Shown here piece by piece: positions 12,401 to 23,368 of a stretch of 64,000 nucleotides of DNA. The notes below the pieces were generated by a model, which saw only the letters and a program-made list of their open reading frames with translations, was not told the origin of the DNA and made no database searches. Numbering within the stretch: the stretch's first letter is position 1; each line of letters begins with the position of its first letter. A program made the translations under genes and the position numbers. The DNA is from Asterias amurensis (taxonomy: Eukaryota > Echinodermata > Asteroidea > Forcipulatida > Asteriidae), in the NCBI RefSeq assembly GCF_032118995.1, contig NC_092661.1, positions 374,501 through 438,500 of the forward strand, written 5' to 3'.

Positions 12401-13840
12401 GATGAATCCATCCGAGGTACATCAACAAACTATGCATGCTTTTTTCCCCAAACATGTACAAATAATTGGCCAGGGATTTCCTTACAGACTGTCACTGATT
12501 TTTTCTCTCTGTTTTCACGGGTAAAATATAAAACCTCTGAAATAAAAAAAAAATATTTGTATATCAAAATATTTTGAGGGGTTTATGTTATTTTTCAAAA
12601 TTTAAATGTCAACTTTCAATTCGAAGTGGCGCAATTTTCAATCAAACACAGTTAAAAAATCGGCCAGGGGTTTCCTTACGGGTGGCGAACCCTTTGTCAC
12701 TGAATTTTTGCTCTTCTGTTTTTAGAGTTAAAAATATAAAACCAAATAGTTGGGGGGCTTGTTTTTCAAAACTTATAAATCACCTTATATGAAGTAGCGC
12801 ATTTTTCAATGAATAGACACAATCAAAAAATCGGCCTCCTCATCAGTAAGACATCTCTCGTTGTCGTCAGCGTCGCCAGTGGTGATTTAATCTCCTTGTT
12901 CCAGTGAGCTCTTGTCTTGAGACTTCTAAGTGTAGACCGATCCGAAGATGTTGATTCTCTTCAGGAGTACTCAATCTCTTGATGCCTGTAAATATAAAAA
13001 ATTATATAAAAAAATTACTTTTACATAAAAAATGTGCCTTTGACCCTAACCATCCTGGAGTCGATTTCACAAATGGTTAGAAAGATGAAATAAAACAGTG
13101 AAAGTTTCATCAAAATAGGTTAATTGGTTCTACTTGCTGAGAAAACAGAAAGAAGCAAAACCCTGTCACAGTAGCGATGAATCCATCCGAGGTACATCAA
13201 CAAACTATGCATGCTTTTTTCCCCAAACATGTACAAATAATTGGCCAGGGATTTCCTTACAGACTGTCACTGATTTTTTCTCTCTGTTTTCACGGGTAAA
13301 ATATAAAACCTCTGAAATAAAAAAAAAATATTTGTATATCAAAATATTTTGAGGGGTTTATGTTATTTTTCAAAATTTAAATGTCAACTTTCAATTCGAA
13401 GTGGCGCAATTTTCAATCAAACACAGTTAAAAAATCGGCCAGGGGTTTCCTTACGGGTGGCGAACCCTTTGTCACTGAATTTTTGCTCTTCTGTTTTCAG
13501 AGTTAAAAATATAAAACCAAATATTTGGGGGCCTGTTTTCAAAACTTTTAAATCACCTTTTATGAAGTGGTGCATTTTTCAATGAATAAACACAGCCCAA
13601 AAATTTGCCTCCTCATCAGTAAGACATCTCTCTGGCATCAGGTCGTCGTCGTCGCCGGTGTTAATTTCATCTCCTTGTTCCAGTGACCTCTTGCCTTGAG
13701 TTCCTCTCAGTGTAGACTGATCTGAAGATATTGATTCTCTTCAGGAGTACTCAAACTTATTGATGCCTGTAAATAAATCAAAATTACTTTTACAATAAAA
13801 ATGGACCTTTAAACCTAACCATCCTGGGGTCGATTTCACA
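6479..13840 (-). repeat. ~797-bp satellite carrying the POLR1H terminal exon
   Basis: On the minus strand every unit carries TTTACAG (one unit TTTATAG), then GCATCAAGAGATTGAG and TACTCCTGA. This is a splice acceptor followed by the last codons of an RPA12-type protein. The stop-to-acceptor blocks lie at 6617-6641, 7416-7440, 8213-8237, 9011-9035, 9808-9832, 10605-10629, 11403-11427, 12186-12210, 12961-12985 and 13741-13766. Acceptor spacings are 799, 797, 798, 797, 797, 798, 783, 775 and 781. Each unit also holds two internal subrepeats built on GGCCAGGGGTTTCC and GAACCCTTTGTCACTGA. Open frames of 60-100 codons recur only because the units are copies; I see no coding evidence in them. Confidence 0.93.
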
Positions 13841-16800
13841 AAGAGTTAGGACTGGTCCTAACTTAGGGCTAGTCCTAAGGTAGACGAGTAACTTATCCTA
13901 ACAACATAAGACCAGTCTTAACTCTTTGTAAAGTTCACCGCAGATCCTTCGCAAGATTCAATTGCATGTTTTGTTGGTTTCTGTTTTGCTGATGGATGCA
14001 CTTGTAACCATATTGTGCTTTAATAATAACAATAATAAAAATTATAATAATAAACGTATTTATAACACGCCTTTTCCAAAGGATACAAAGCGCCAAATAT
14101 TTGTACTGCAAGGTGAGTAGGACGAAGATTTTGAAATTATGAGACCTAATCCTTAGACCACCATGTAATGGTTTACATGGTGCTACGGTGCATACAGCAG
14201 CCACAGCCAGGAACACCGGGGCAAACCCCTTCTCTTTTTCGATAAGTGCATGCAATGCGTTCTTTTACATGGGAACAACGGCTTCTTGTACAATCCGAAG
14301 GGCAAGCAATGGTTAAGTGTCTTGCTTAAGGACATAAGTGTCATGGCTGGGGATTCAAACCCACACTCTGCTGATCAGAAACACCAGAGTTTGAAATTGA
14401 TGCTCTTAAACGCTCGACCATGACACTTCCGACATTGATTTACACACATGTCATATAACGGCAAAGTTCTGCTTTTACCAATCCGCATGTAGCACTGAAA
14501 TCCTTCATTCAGTATTGAAATCCGTCATTCAGTGACGCTCGTGGCTCGTCAACAATGTTACCCCTGATCACTGGACCATATATTTCATTCATCAAACCAA
14601 CACAGAAACTGCCTGTGCAGCCAAATATGTAGTGATAAATAAATCACAAGAACCATCTCTGCCCTCACAGGTACCTACTAACCCCTGCACAATCTATAGA
14701 AACTGTATGATAAACCTAACAGGGTCTACAAGCCTAAAGCCCGGTTCATACTTCCTGCGAATGTGAAGCAAATTTTGTTGTCACGAACTTGAAATGAATC
14801 ACTCACAATAGTTGAACTGTGTTCAACCCCTTCGAAATATTCGCTAAGAAAACAGGGCTGTGTCGCCAAAATTCATTTTGCATTTGCAGGAAGTATGAAC
14901 CAGGCTTAATTAAGTAGTGATTAACTTACTTGCATGATGGGCAGAAATAGAAGACGGTTTGTCCTTCATCAGCTGTTTGCCTGGTGTGGAAATGAAGTCC
15001 ATCGTGACGGCACTTGGCACATGGCCTGTCAATCTGAAACCAGACCAGATACAAAAATGAAGTTAAGAAGTGATGAAAAATAACCAAACATTGAAAAAAC
15101 AAATTTGTGATAAAACAACCTAAAAGGTAGGGTCATAATTATTTTTTTTTTTCAATGATTAATGAACAAAATATAGAAAGATTAAATAAAACTGTGAAAG
15201 TTTAGCAAAATAGGTCTACTGGTTCTACTTGCTGAGAAACAGAAAGCAAAACCCTGTCACAGTAGCGATGAATCCATCCGAAGTAAAGATCTCGATACAT
15301 CAACAAATTAGTTTTGCTTTTTTCCAAACATTGAAAAAAAAATTGGCCAGGGGTTTCCCCACGGGTGGCAAACCCTTTGTCACTCATTTTTGCTCCTGTT
15401 TTCACAGGTAAAATACAAAACCTCTGAAATAAAACGAACCTATACGTACATCAAAATACTTGAGGAGTTAACGTTATTTTTCAAATTAGTTTGAAGTGGC
15501 GCAATTTTTAATCAAACACCGTTAAAAAATTGGCCAGGGGTTTCCTTACGGGTGGCGAACCCTTGGTCACTGAGTTTTTGTTCTTCCATTTTCACAGTTA
15601 AAAATATAAAACCAAGTATTTTGGGGCTTGTTTTCCAAAGCTTACCAAATGATAAATCACCTAATAATATGAATGGCGCATTTTTCAATTAATAAACACA
15701 GTAAAAAAAATTGGCCAGGGGTTTCCCTACGGGTGGCAAACCCATATCACTGAATTTTGCTTACATGTCTTAAGAGTTAAATATAAAACCTCTGAAATAA
15801 AACAAAATTTTTTCTAACCAAATATTTGGGGGGAGGGTAATTTTCAAAAAATTACCAAAAAATCGCCCGTTTTTGTTTCTTTCCTAAAATGAAATAAAAC
15901 GGTGCACCTAAATATTTTTGAGGTAATACTCTTCAAAAGAAACCACATGAAATAAATCACCTAATAAATTTCATCTTTTGTGCATCTTTTTTGTCATAAA
16001 CCGATTTCAAAAATGGCCGGAGGTTTCCCTGTGGGTGGTGAACCTTTTCACAGATTTTTAACTGTACCTCTGTTTTTATTCATTCAGAGTTAAATATAAA
16101 TGATGAAACCTCTGAAAGCAAAAAAAAACCAAAATGTTTTGGAGGTTAGACCGAGAAAAAAAAAGAAACTTGTTTAGCGTCCGGGTTTCTCAAAAAAAGG
16201 AAGGAGGGGCTTTTTATTTTTTTTTAAAGATGGCTGCCATTCTTTTTTAAATGTCAAATATCCATTGTTTTTCTACTGCTGAAACACACAATACATAAAT
16301 GAAACATTTTGGTCAAGACATTCAGACAAGACATTCAGATTGCTTAAGCTGAGATCGTTTAAAATAACCCTTAAAAAAAATTTACTAATAATAATAATAA
16401 TAATAATAATAAAAATTAAAATGTGCATAAAAAATTTAAATAAAAAATTAAATAAAAAAGGAGGTGGCCTGTAAAAAGGAAGCGGGCGAGGATGCTAAAC
16501 TTGTTTCTTTTTTTACTTGGCCTGAACAGCAAGATATAAACCTAAACAATTTGGATATTTCCTAAGATAAAACTCCAGTGTTTCACTCACCAGTGATCCT
16601 AGGTCTTTCTGGCTGACGACCTCGTGGCTGCTTGTGACGACCTTCAACAGTCTTGCCAGAGTTGAGACGCAGGTATGAATGATAGACCACACCATGTAAT
16701 GCAGCTGTAATGAGAAGGAAGGCAATAAGTGACTTTTCATTCATTCAAAAATATGCTGTCTGTGCTAATGATAGCTGTTGTCTTTACAAAAAGGCGAGTT

Positions 16801-18092
16801 TTGATTAATTTACCTTCATAGCTAGTTCTAAGCCTAGTTTTCATTGTTTTGCACCTCAAAATGTTAGAATATTGATAACATTTCCTTTGATAGGGTAAAA
16901 CAAATAGTTTAATTGTGTTCTTTGATTAGGTTGTTTCGATTTGATTAAAAACCTAGCTTGCAGGAAAGGAAACATAAATTAATATTTATAAATAATTAAA
17001 AAAAATAATTAAAAATTCGGTCACCACTGATACAGAGAATAAATTCACTGATAATATTAATGAACACAACTTTACACAAGTGTTACATTTTGTTGAAAAT
17101 CTGTGAAAGAAATGTAATTTTAACTTTTAAAAAAAATGTGTTGGTGATCAATTTGTAATCATGAGTGCCCTGCAACAGCGCAGCAGGTTGCAAAGCACAA
17201 ACCATGCCTCATCAAGATTTGAAAATCTGTAACAATCATTTCCAAAAAAGACAAGTCAGACAGTCAATGGGGATAACTTTCCGTATGGTGCCATCACTTT
17301 TTTACTCATTTTTACAAATAGGGATATCTCATTGAGGTAAATTAGATACTATATTATTTTATATCGAATCAAAAAGTGGTTGTGCTAAGGGTATTTCTTT
17401 TAGTTTTTTTTTACCACGACTGAAAAAGATTTTGAATTTATTTATAAATAATTTGTTTATATAAATTATAATAACATGACCAAACAACGGCGGATGATCC
17501 ACTAGGATCCACCAGGATGCAATCATTACAAAGAATGATATAAAAGGCAATCATTAAATTAATCCTACAGACAGGCCTAGTAGAAGTAGGACGATATAAT
17601 TTTAAGTACAACATTAATATTGAAAAGTTCGTTTACTAAAAAAAATATTTATAAATATTTCTTTTTATATTAAAAAAATATTCATTTTTGTTTTGTTTTA
17701 AAACTATAAAATTATCAGTCACAGGTCATTTACATCATCAGACTAAAAGTATTTAAGCTGAATTTGCATTAATGTATTTAATGTATTTAAACTTCAAAGT
17801 CTGAGTGTTGCGATCATGCATCAGCCTCCTCCCCCACCGCCTCCTTGGCCACGTCCCGACCCCGCCTACCCCGTTTATAAATAACGCACAAGTCAAGGGG
17901 GCTATCACACACCAATTTACAAGCTCCGGTTTCCACAATAAATATATATATTCCAAACTTACTTTTTGCATTTACTTTGTGAGGACATGTCTTGCATTTC
18001 ATAACTACCGCTCCTTTTTCAGGAAACGGTAAAATTGAGCCAAATTGCGGGCAAAATTCTCTCGAAGAAGCAAATAGCTCCTCTCCGCCCAT
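12961..18092 (-). CDS. POLR1H: POLR1H/RPA12-like RNA polymerase I zinc-ribbon subunit, anomalous
   Basis: The family subunit has an N-terminal zinc ribbon and a C-terminal TFIIS-like ribbon that supports RNA cleavage in Pol I. Exon 1 is 17963-18092: the ATG lies in [18 protein letters not shown] leads the first ribbon, and CKTC is at residues 33-36. Exon 2 is 16591-16704 and contains the family-like [12 protein letters not shown]. Exon 3 is 14930-15033: CAKC, then [19 protein letters not shown]. It ends in phase 2 and joins a terminal exon giving KHQEIEYS and stop; human ends KFQEKEDS. The nearest terminal copy (13741-13766) reads only KHQ-stop, so the next one (12961) is used here; any of ten could serve. 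Oddities: the second Cys of the first ribbon is Phe, two residues including the Arg of the conserved RSADE loop are missing, and exon 2 in its homologous frame does not meet exon 3 in phase. It is a degenerate copy, or the assembly has errors. Confidence 0.78.
13834..13933. mobile_element. Short inverted-end MITE (TTTCACAAAGAGTTAGGACT)
   Basis: TTTCACAAAGAGTTAGGACT at the left is mirrored by CCAGTCTTAACTCTTTGTAAA at the right, with internal GGACTAGTCC-like blocks. A diverged relative lies at 31216. Its left edge coincides with the point where homology to the adjacent satellite ends. Confidence 0.75.
14018..14432 (-). mobile_element. tRNA-derived SINE, minus orientation
   Basis: On the minus strand, a tRNA-like head with GGTTTGAATCCCC (B box, 14349-14361) is followed by the SINE block CTTAAGCAAGACACTTAACC. 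It ends in a tail with GGCGCTTTGTATCC and an ATT-rich microsatellite. The same CAAGACACTTAAC block occurs in the SINE at 25420. It sits in intron 3 of the POLR1H-like gene. Confidence 0.75.
14737..14907. mobile_element. MITE with AAGCCCGGTTCATACTTCCT ends
   Basis: AAGCCCGGTTCATACTTCCT at the left is mirrored by AGGAAGTATGAACCAGGCTT at the right. A second copy with the same ends lies at 62065-62208. This copy ends 23 bp from the exon 3 donor of the POLR1H-like gene. Confidence 0.85.
15177..16130 (-). repeat. Intron 2 subrepeats related to the satellite
   Basis: Four repeats of roughly 180-300 bp carry GGCCAGGGGTTTCC and a GGGTGGC(A/G)AACC block near 15343, 15529, 15711 and 16015. The left part (AGAAAGATTAAATAAAACTG, GGTTCTACTTGCTGAG) matches the satellite units directly. 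Here it lies on the other side of exon 3 from the array. It is likely the ancestral intron sequence from which the unit was built. Confidence 0.8.
16155..16515. mobile_element. MITE with AAAGAAACTTGTTTAGCGTC ends
   Basis: AAAGAAACTTGTTTAGCGTC at the left is mirrored by GATGCTAAACTTGTTTCTTT at the right. The interior is T- and A-rich with an (AAT)n run at 16386-16411. Related GTTAGCGTCC and GCTAAGCATCC blocks occur at 46731-47110. Confidence 0.65.
16386..16411. repeat. (AAT)n microsatellite
   Basis: About eight uninterrupted AAT units. Confidence 0.95.
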
Positions 18093-18213
18093 GTATTTGA
18101 GAAAATCTGATCCAGCATGCGTTTCTGAATAGGACTTATCAAGCCTGACTTCACCAATACGTTCAGCGTTGAATTTGGTTTAGGGTATCTGACTAGGTAT
18201 TAAAATAGGATTC

Positions 18214-18250
18214 GCGCCCTCTGTTGGCAGATTGTAGAGTTTCCCGCGCA
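18214..18250 (-). promoter_or_regulatory. Candidate POLR1H-like promoter motifs
   Basis: Upstream of the ATG at 18092, GCGCCCTCTGTTGG at 18214 reads CCAACAGAGGGCGC on the minus strand, close to the CTCF consensus. TTTCCCGCGC at 18240-18249 resembles an E2F site. No TATA box in a sensible position. Sequence-match inference only. Confidence 0.35.
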
Positions 18251-18447
18251 AAGTTAATTGAGTTGGAATTATTTAATAGATCCACCTGCTGGGTGATTTT
18301 GATTAATTCTGGTTAGATATACGAATCGCAACAGAATAAACAGTGAAATTAAACAAACTTTATCCCCAATAAGAACCACACCACATCACTATCTAAGAGA
18401 GAAGTCCCTTCCAACTACTAAATAAAAATCGCTTTAAATTTTGTTTA

Positions 18448-18821
18448 AAAGGCAGTGGACACTAGTGATAATAATTGTCAAAGATTAGCCTTCACAGTTG
18501 GTGTATCTCAACATACGCATAAATAACTAACCTGTTAATTTGAGCTCAATCGGTCATCAAAGTTGCGAGATAATAATGAAAGAAGAAAACACCCTAGTCA
18601 CACGAAGTTGTGTGCGTTTAATTAGATGGTTGATTTCGAGACCTCACAAGTTCTAAATCTGAGGTCTCGAAAATTACTTCTTTCTCGAAAACTATGGCAC
18701 TTCAGAGGGAGCCGTTTCTCACAATGTTTTATATCATCAACCTCTCCCCATTACTCGTCACCAAGAAAGGTTTTATGCTAATAATTATTTGGAGTAACTA
18801 CCAATAGTGTCCACTGCCTTT
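18448..18821. mobile_element. Family A MITE, copy 1
   Basis: Ends AAAGGCAGTGGACACTAGTG and ACCAATAGTGTCCACTGCCT. The interior carries the hairpin-like TTCTAAATCTGAGGTCTCGA and CAACCTCTCCCCATTACTCG blocks. Near full length. Confidence 0.9.
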
Positions 18822-19016
18822 AACTAATCCCTAGAACATTACAAAAGTTGTCACTAACAAAGATGCAAAAAACAAAGAAATAATATTATTATGATTAACC
18901 AAGATCATGCTTGAAAAATAGTTTTTGCCCCCTGCTATTTTTATGTTTAAATTGCCTTTTCATGTGTGTCCTCAAATGCATTTTGTTATTTTTAACCACA
19001 GGGGCAATTAAGTTTT

Positions 19017-19386
19017 AAAGGCAGTGGACACTATTGGTAATTGTCAAAGACTAGCCTTCACAGTTGGTGTATCTCAACATAAATATGCATAAAATAACTA
19101 ACCTGTGAAAATTTTAGCTTAATCGGTCATCAAAGTTGCGAGATAATAATGAAAGAAGAAAACACCCTAGTTACACGAAGGTTGATTTTGAGACCTCAAG
19201 TTCTAAACTTGAGGTCTCGAAATCAAATTCGTGGAAAATTACTTCTATCTCGAAAACTACTCCACTTCAGAGGGAGCCGTTTCTCACGATGTTTTATACT
19301 GCCAACCTCTCCCCATTACTCTTTACCAAGTGAGGTTTAATGCTAATAATTATTTTGAGTAATTACCAATAGTGTCCACTGCCTTC
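19017..19386. mobile_element. Family A MITE, copy 2
   Basis: Ends AAAGGCAGTGGACACTATTG and CAATAGTGTCCACTGCCTTC. Contains a GACCTCAAGTTCTAAACTTG palindromic core and CTTCAGAGGGAGCCGTTTCT. Same orientation as copy 1, about 570 bp away. Confidence 0.9.
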
Positions 19387-19637
19387 AAATTAAAAACAGG
19401 AGGGGCGTAAAAAGTTATTTTAGTGAGTTGCTGCTGGGGGATTAGCGAATTGTTTTTGGTTTGAAGTTTCTAATTCTAGATTCGCTTGCAATTCTTGGAT
19501 ATTTTAACTGGCGTTTTGCGAGAGCAGACAAGTGAAGGAGACCGTTGCAAATACGCCTAAAATCAAGCAATAACGTTTTGTCACAAACTTCCATCCTGCC
19601 TGCGCCTCTTTCACCCACTGTATCTAGCAAATTTCCC

Positions 19638-20043
19638 AGGCAGTGGACACTATTGGTAATTACTCAAAATAATTATCAGCATAGAACCTCACTTGGTAAC
19701 GAGTAATAGTGAGACGATAGTTTAAAACATTGTAAGAAACGGCTCCCTCTGAAGTGACCTTGATTTCGAGAAAAAAAGTAATTTTCCACGAATTTTATTT
19801 CGAGACCTCAAGTTTAGAATTTGAGGTCTTTAAATCAAGCATCTGGAAGCACACAACTTTGAGTGTTAAGGGTGTTTTTTCTTTCATTATTATGATCTCA
19901 CAACTTCGACGACCAATTGAGCTAAAAGTTTCACAGGTTTGTTATTTGATGCATAATTGTGTTGAGATACACCATCTCCATGGATACACCAAGTAAGAAA
20001 ACTAGTCTTTGACAATTATTACCAATAGTGTCCAGTGTCTTTA
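19638..20043. mobile_element. Family A MITE, copy 3
   Basis: Begins GGCAGTGGACACTATTGGTA and ends CCAATAGTGTCCAGTGTCTT. It is in the opposite orientation to copies 1-2, since the GAAACGGCTCCCTCTGAAGT block reads forward on the plus strand. Confidence 0.88.
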
Positions 20044-20742
20044 ACAGGTTATACAAACTATTGTAAGTCACTGAACCCAAAGCAACAGACGTATTACCTT
20101 TCTCCAGACATACAAACTTTCAAGAAAAATCTACACTTACCATGTGTATTTTGCAGTTTAATTGTGACCTCCATCTGGAGACACTGGACGAGCAGACGAC
20201 AGTAGGTTGTGTTTACTCAGCAGCTGAACACCGACTGCACGTGCGCAAAAATTGGCACAGCGCCCTCAATTAATGGTCAATGATCTTGGGGCGTTTGTTT
20301 ATTATTTTTGTATATTTTTTGCACTTATCTGCCCTACTAATTATTCCTGTACCTACGGAGGACCAAAAGTGGACAGCGCAATTTTCCATTTTTTTCATAG
20401 AAGAAAATGAGAATTTACTTTCAAGTGAAACCATTTTTTTCCAAAATCTTCATTTTCTGCTAGCAGAAACTCTGACTTTTTTTTCCAATGACTGGCGGTC
20501 GAAAAGTAGACAACAACCCAAATTTCCAAATTTGCACTAGCAGAAATTTGGATTTTACATTTTGCACCAAACCAAATTTCAAAATTTCTACTTGCAGAAA
20601 ATCAATTTGGTTTGAACGTTGAATAGAACATCCCATCTTTCAACTCACGAACATTATTCGCACCGTTACACTCATAAACATTCATTATTTTCTATAATAA
20701 TCCACTGCAATAATACCAAACTAATATAAAAAGGCGACATCT

Positions 20743-21139
20743 TAAAGGCAGATTGGTAATTGTCAAGACCAGTCTCCTCACTTGGTGTATCCAACATTAT
20801 GCATAAAATAACAAACCTGTGAAAATTTGAGCTCCAATTGGTCGTCGAAGTTGCGATAATAATGAAAGAAAAACACCATTGTCATAACACGAAGTTGTGT
20901 ACGTTTTAGATGGTTGATTTCGAGACCTCAAGTTCTAAATCTGTGGTATCGAAATCAAATTCGTGGAAGATAACTTTTGTTCTCGAAAACTATTTGTCAC
21001 TTCAGAGGGAGCCGCTCCTCACAAAAGTTTCATAATATCAACCTCTCCCCATTACTCGTCACCAAGTAAGGTTTTATGCTAATAATTATTTTGTTATGAG
21101 TAATTAGTAATAGTGACACTATTAGTGTCCACTGCCTTC
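20743..21139. mobile_element. Family A MITE, copy 4 (diverged)
   Basis: The left end is damaged (AAAGGCAGATTGGTAATTGT) and the right end reads TAGTGTCCACTGCCTTC. Internal blocks CAGAGGGAGCCG and CAACCTCTCCCCATTACTCG are retained. Confidence 0.85.
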
Positions 21140-21595
21140 AAACACAAACTCCCAAATTACTTGATCTCAAAATCTAAATCAAACAAATACTTTCTCAAAT
21201 CAAGTTATCAAACACAACAAAATATGATACTTACAGGTCATTCTTTCGATCCTGGCCTAGAGTTTGTAGTACACGCCAATGAAACTGCTTTTAATGATCA
21301 GTTGAAATATATTATTAGTTCCTCCATGGTTACTGTACTGTACTTGACGCTCTCGGAGCACTCAATATTGCTCATTTCCAAGACATAATTCTACAGAATT
21401 TAATCCGGAAACTGCTCAGTTCTCAATGACCGGCTCTATCATCGACAAACACAACGTCCTTTCCTCGGATATCTCAAGTCGCAAATAAAATTTGCTTCCA
21501 AACGATCTTTACTGTTTGTTGCATTTTTACAATTTCCGATGTTTTAGGTTTTTAACTTTTTAACGTTGGCTGAATAAATCATTCTAATTCTAATG
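21140..21595. other. Intergenic, nothing recognised
   Basis: Unique-looking AT-rich sequence between a MITE and a LINE tail. Open frames are short and lack splice support. Confidence 0.4.
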
Positions 21596-21964
21596 TGACG
21601 GTTCCAAGTCGTAAATCCAACGCCTGCTTGGTCTACGTCTCGTATGTGTTCTTGAGGTCCATTCCGTAATGCAATGTGTCCGTCTTTTGTCGTGGCGTCT
21701 TGCAAGGTGGCCTGCCCACCTCCATTTCTCTGTTTTTATTTCCTGTATGATGTCCCTGACATTTTTTTTCTTTTTCGAAAGTCCTCATTTTTGACCCTGT
21801 CCTTTCTTGCAACTCCTACCATGATCATCTCCATTGCTCTTTCTGTGACTCTCAGTTTCTTTTCCAATGTCTTAGTTGTTGTCCATGTTTCTGCCCCGTA
21901 GGATAGCACGAGGATGCATTGATTGAAGATCCGACTTGTAAGTGAAAGTGTGAGAGTCTTGTCA
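21596..21964 (-). mobile_element. 5'-truncated LINE, C-terminal part of reverse-transcriptase ORF
   Basis: Minus-strand translation gives motifs typical of the end of a non-LTR retrotransposon polyprotein: YGAETWTTTKTLEKKLRVTE, then RAMEMIMVG, IQEIKTEKWRWAGHLARR and TRRRRPSRRWIYDLE. The frame is broken at least once, near a GAAAAAGAAAAAAAATG homopolymer. No catalytic RT domain remains. It is an old, dead insertion; the family (RTE/CR1-like) is not resolved from this tail. Confidence 0.85.
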
Positions 21965-22409
21965 AGGCTCTCCCAATGTTTTGTTACCGAAGGGGTGCAT
22001 CATCGAAACAGAAGCACGCACTACTGGGCCCATATAAATTACAGCCAATCACAGAGGATTCTATTATCTTTAGTAACTCCCATTCTTTAAAGTGAAGTCT
22101 ACGAACTTTACGGGCCCATTAGCCATAAAAACCAAAATCTTGTTACTCTTAAACGCAAACTTAACTTTGTACAACTACGTAATTTCTCTAAATCAATTCA
22201 CTTCGTGACATGTCGAGGCATTTTCAATCTTTTATTAATCATACTCAATATTCTCAAATCCAATAAAAATATATAATTGTAAAGATAAAACTCTAAACTT
22301 TGTTAACACCCCATCAGATATTTAGCTTCAACCATTAATTTTCATTCATAAATATTGGGTTTTGGTTCACATTTTCAGATCACAAAATTGTAATGATAAC
22401 TTAGTTTAA

Positions 22410-22560
22410 AAGAACATTACAGAATTGTTTTTTGCTAACAAAACAGTTGCTGGCAGTGTAAGCACTTTTTGTAATCCATCATATTCATAAACTGACAAAC
22501 CCTAAAAGTTTGAGATCGATCGGCTAACTGGGTCACGAGATAATAGTGAAAAACCGATTA
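22410..22560 (+). mobile_element. Family C interspersed repeat
   Basis: AACATTACAGAATTGTTTTTTG, then CAAAACAGTTGCTGGCAGTG, ACTGACAAACC and CACGAGATAATAG. The same blocks occur inverted at 41130-41310. Organised like families A and B, but with different ends. Confidence 0.7.
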
Positions 22561-22593
22561 CAAATTTTGCATTGCATCGATGCCAAAATACTC

Positions 22594-22965
22594 TTTAAAG
22601 ATGCTATGTCAGATTTTTGGCCCCAAACGTTAAAAAATAGATTTTTTTGAGTGAATGGTATTTCAAAGAGTATCACCCGCTCTAACGAAAAAAGTTTAAC
22701 TTTTACTTTTAATGGTCAGGAACCATGACAATTTAAAACGTTTCTTATTAAACACAAGAATTGGTCACGTGATATAATTGTCAGGATCCAGACAAAAACT
22801 AATTTTGAGCACTTTATTTCACTGCTACTAATAATTGGCGGACTTTTTCGAGCAATGGCTCAAATGAAAGCCTGTAACTTTCTCGACCCCCATCTAAATA
22901 CCTATTCAATTTTAAATCAAACTTTTTGGGTCAAATCGGCCAAAAATCTGACAAAGCATCTTTAA
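22594..22965. mobile_element. MITE with TTAAAGATGCTATGTCAGAT ends
   Basis: TTAAAGATGCTATGTCAGAT plus TTTTTGGCC at the left is mirrored by GGCCAAAAATCTGACA and AAGCATCTTTAA at the right. 372 bp, no coding capacity; the TTAA-like termini hint at a TTAA target. Confidence 0.88.
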
Positions 22966-23368
22966 TAATGATCATATCAGCACATTGAAAACAAAATCTA
23001 TGACCTTAATTTATAAAATACATTTTTGTACTAAAAGTTCCCTTTTTTTATTGACAGAACGATACTTTTACGCTATTTCCAGTGAATCCCTGATTATTAC
23101 TGAACAGGGTGTGTAATTCATAACTAAAAAGTTAATTGTTTGTTACAACAAAATTATAAACAAATGATGCTCTAAATATTTTCATCTATTTTGATCTAGT
23201 GGTCTCTATGAGATTATTTTAGAGGGAGTCCAAACTAAGTTCCCACTGAAAGATGATCCATTGTGTGAAAGACACAAGCTGAAACATGACAAATTAAGCT
23301 TTCCAGATGAAAAGTAGTTCGCAAGAACACAATTAAAGAAATTATTATTGACCACATTACATTTTCTT

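Noticed and set aside
6781-13585. Recurrent open frames of 60-99 codons in the satellite, both strands
   Set aside because: They repeat because the units repeat, are drawn from AT-rich sequence, differ by stops between units and match no family. Only the terminal-exon block has gene support.
20149-20190. Minus-strand short exon (MEVTIKLQNTH) with a GTAAGT donor as an upstream POLR1H exon
   Set aside because: The only phase-compatible acceptor (GATCAG near 18107) lacks a pyrimidine tract, and the ATG at 18092 gives a normal-length N-terminus.
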